DNA of 24,185 bases from JBHIER01 sp046760705 [NCBI: bacterium]. GTDB taxonomy: Bacteria > JBHIER01 > G020348925. The notes beneath the pieces are model-generated. The model saw only the letters and a list, made by a program, of their open reading frames with translations, did no database searches and had not been told where the DNA came from. This document shows positions 22,901 through 24,185 of this stretch, one piece after another; position 1 is the stretch's first letter, and the number at the start of each line of letters is the position of its first letter. The position numbers and the translations under genes were made by a program. The stretch spans positions 1 through 24,185 of the forward strand of contig JBHIER010000005.1 in NCBI GenBank assembly GCA_046760705.1, in the 5' to 3' direction.

Positions 22901-24185
22901 ATGGTTAAGCGAATGTTGGCCGTTGGCGTCGTCATCGCTCTGATGGTGATGGCAATCCTTGCCCAGGCTGATGTGCCTCAGCTCATCAGCTTTCAGGGCA
23001 AGCTGTATGATGATGCCGGGGTTCCCTTGACCGGCGGATATGAGATTACCTTTTGCATCTACGATGTGGAAGAGGGCGGAGCGCCTCTGTGGTCGGAGAC
23101 CGATAGTGTGGAATGTGAGAACGGGTTGTACAATGTCATTCTGGGGTTGAATACTCCATTGAATCATGATTTTGACGGCAATTATTGGTTGGGCGTACAG
23201 GTGACCGGAGACGTGGAGTTATCGCCCCGGTTTCGGATCGTCAGTGTCCCGACAGCCTTTCGGGCGGCGGTGGCTGATTCGGCGGCAATGGCCGCCTCGG
23301 CGGTTAACTCGGACAAACTGGACGGGAAACATTTCGATGCCTTTGCCGATTCTGCTCATCTACATGATGAGCGCTATTACACCCAGGACAGTCTGAATAC
23401 CTCTGATGGAGATGCACCCAATGTGGGGTCGAACATGGTCCATTGGGACAATTTGTGGGGTTTGCCGGCTGGCTTTGCCGATGGCACAGATGACGTTGGG
23501 GCGGCGGGCGGTGTGTCCCAGATCAACGCTGGGGCTGGCATCGAGGTGACCAATCCCACCGGGCCGACGGCCACGGTAGCTCACGCGGCCGATGCGTCTG
23601 CCCTGCCCGGTGCCCATCACACCAAGACTACCGACGCCTCTGAACTCACCTCCGGAGTTTTAGACAACGCCCGTTTGAACATGGGCCACGGCGGTGGTAT
23701 CGATGCCGATATGGTGGACGGGCTCCACGCCGATGCTCTTGCCGACACCGGGCACACTCATCATGATCTCTATTACACCGAGACCGAGCTGAATACTTCA
23801 GACGGTGATGCTCCCAATGTGGGGTCCAATCTGGTCCACTGGGATAATTTGAATGGAGTGCCCGGCGGTTTTGCTGACGGGGTAGACGATACAGGTGGGG
23901 TCACCGATCATGGGGAGCTGACAGGTTTGGAGGATGATGACCATCCCCAGTATGCTTTGGATACCGATCTTGCAGCCCATGCCGCCGATGCCTCGGCCCA
24001 TCACACCAAGACCACGGATGCATCTGAACTCACCTCCGGAGTTTTAGACACCGCTCGTTTTTCGGCTTACAGCGATCTGGAGGGCGAAGGGAAGATCGGG
24101 ACCGGAGCGGATCAGGTAGCGGCTGGCGACCACAACCACGATGCCGTTTATGTCAACGAAGGGCAGGCCAATTCCATCACCAGTG
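22901..24185 (+). CDS. Secreted tail-fibre-like repeat protein (partial, runs off the window)
   Basis: Open for 428 codons to the last base without a stop, so the C-terminus is outside the window. Residues 1-23 are a signal peptide (hydrophobic core VVIALMVMAILAQA). Residues about 24-125 form a domain with ISFQGKLYDDAG, the TFCIYDVEEGG strand, LWSET and a closing PRFRIVSVPTAFRA, common at the start of large surface proteins in environmental bacteria. After an ASAVNSDKLDGKHFDAFADS linker come modules with H/YYT, LNTSDGDAPNVGSN and VHWDNL, then HHTKTTDASELTSGVLD. Two copies of each block are visible, about 128-132 residues apart, with strong identity even at DNA level. GLEDDDHPQYALDTD and AAGDHNHDAVY are phage-tail-fibre-like histidine motifs. 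Likely a cell-surface or secreted fibrous protein. Ligand and partners are unknown. Confidence 0.85.
   Translation, partial: MVKRMLAVGVVIALMVMAILAQADVPQLISFQGKLYDDAGVPLTGGYEITFCIYDVEEGGAPLWSETDSVECENGLYNVILGLNTPLNHDFDGNYWLGVQVTGDVELSPRFRIVSVPTAFRAAVADSAAMAASAVNSDKLDGKHFDAFADSAHLHDERYYTQDSLNTSDGDAPNVGSNMVHWDNLWGLPAGFADGTDDVGAAGGVSQINAGAGIEVTNPTGPTATVAHAADASALPGAHHTKTTDASELTSGVLDNARLNMGHGGGIDADMVDGLHADALADTGHTHHDLYYTETELNTSDGDAPNVGSNLVHWDNLNGVPGGFADGVDDTGGVTDHGELTGLEDDDHPQYALDTDLAAHAADASAHHTKTTDASELTSGVLDTARFSAYSDLEGEGKIGTGADQVAAGDHNHDAVYVNEGQANSITS

Overview
The window reads as a chromosomal segment of a diderm (outer-membrane) bacterium of moderately high GC. The signs are a very long LptD-type LPS-assembly protein, a YjbH/beta-barrel-like outer-membrane protein, a 'GlmU family' sugar nucleotidyltransferase of the kind common in Bacteroidetes and relatives, BshA (bacillithiol synthesis), a dockerin-tagged secreted phosphatase and a tail-fibre-like secreted repeat protein. 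This combination suggests the FCB superphylum or a neighbouring candidate phylum. That is an inference from gene content; no rRNA or other phylogenetic marker is present.

Left part (1-4881), accessory and defence-flavoured, + strand: a 985-aa SNF2/RapA-type helicase, a zinc-ribbon DUF2293 protein, then the remains of an AbiE-like (type IV) toxin-antitoxin pair. The antitoxin-like gene is short for its family and its start is ambiguous. The nucleotidyltransferase toxin survives only as a ~65-codon stub cut at its catalytic motif. The promoter in front of the pair is still well formed and is overlaid by a perfect 8-bp inverted repeat plus an extra half-site.

Next (4883-7309) is a secreted calcineurin-like phosphatase with tandem Ig-like domains and a C-terminal type I dockerin. 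It begins one base after the toxin stub's stop codon.

Middle (7402-16097): a sigma70-type promoter leads into what looks like one operon, bshA - hsp20 - lon - ROK sugar kinase - lptD. It joins low-molecular-weight thiol synthesis, protein quality control, sugar phosphorylation and outer-membrane assembly. An HU gene (16276-16551) has its own strong promoter and an ideal Shine-Dalgarno. Two consecutive hairpins, the second a textbook intrinsic terminator, separate HU from the GlmU-like gene (16733-17995). A small outer-membrane protein follows (18184-18945).

Right part: two minus-strand transporters, a dicarboxylate/amino-acid:cation symporter and an MFS permease, are probably co-transcribed from a near-consensus promoter at 21656-21684. 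A ~1.2-kb gene-poor stretch (21685-22900) holds a REP/terminator-like palindrome, a fragment that looks like the end of a tail-fibre-type protein, a 72-aa hypothetical, overlapping hairpins and two blocks of degenerate 7-bp tandem repeats. It ends at the strong ribosome-binding site of a large secreted repeat protein (22901 to the window edge), which is open to the last base and therefore partial.

No tRNA, rRNA, CRISPR array, transposase or integrase was found.
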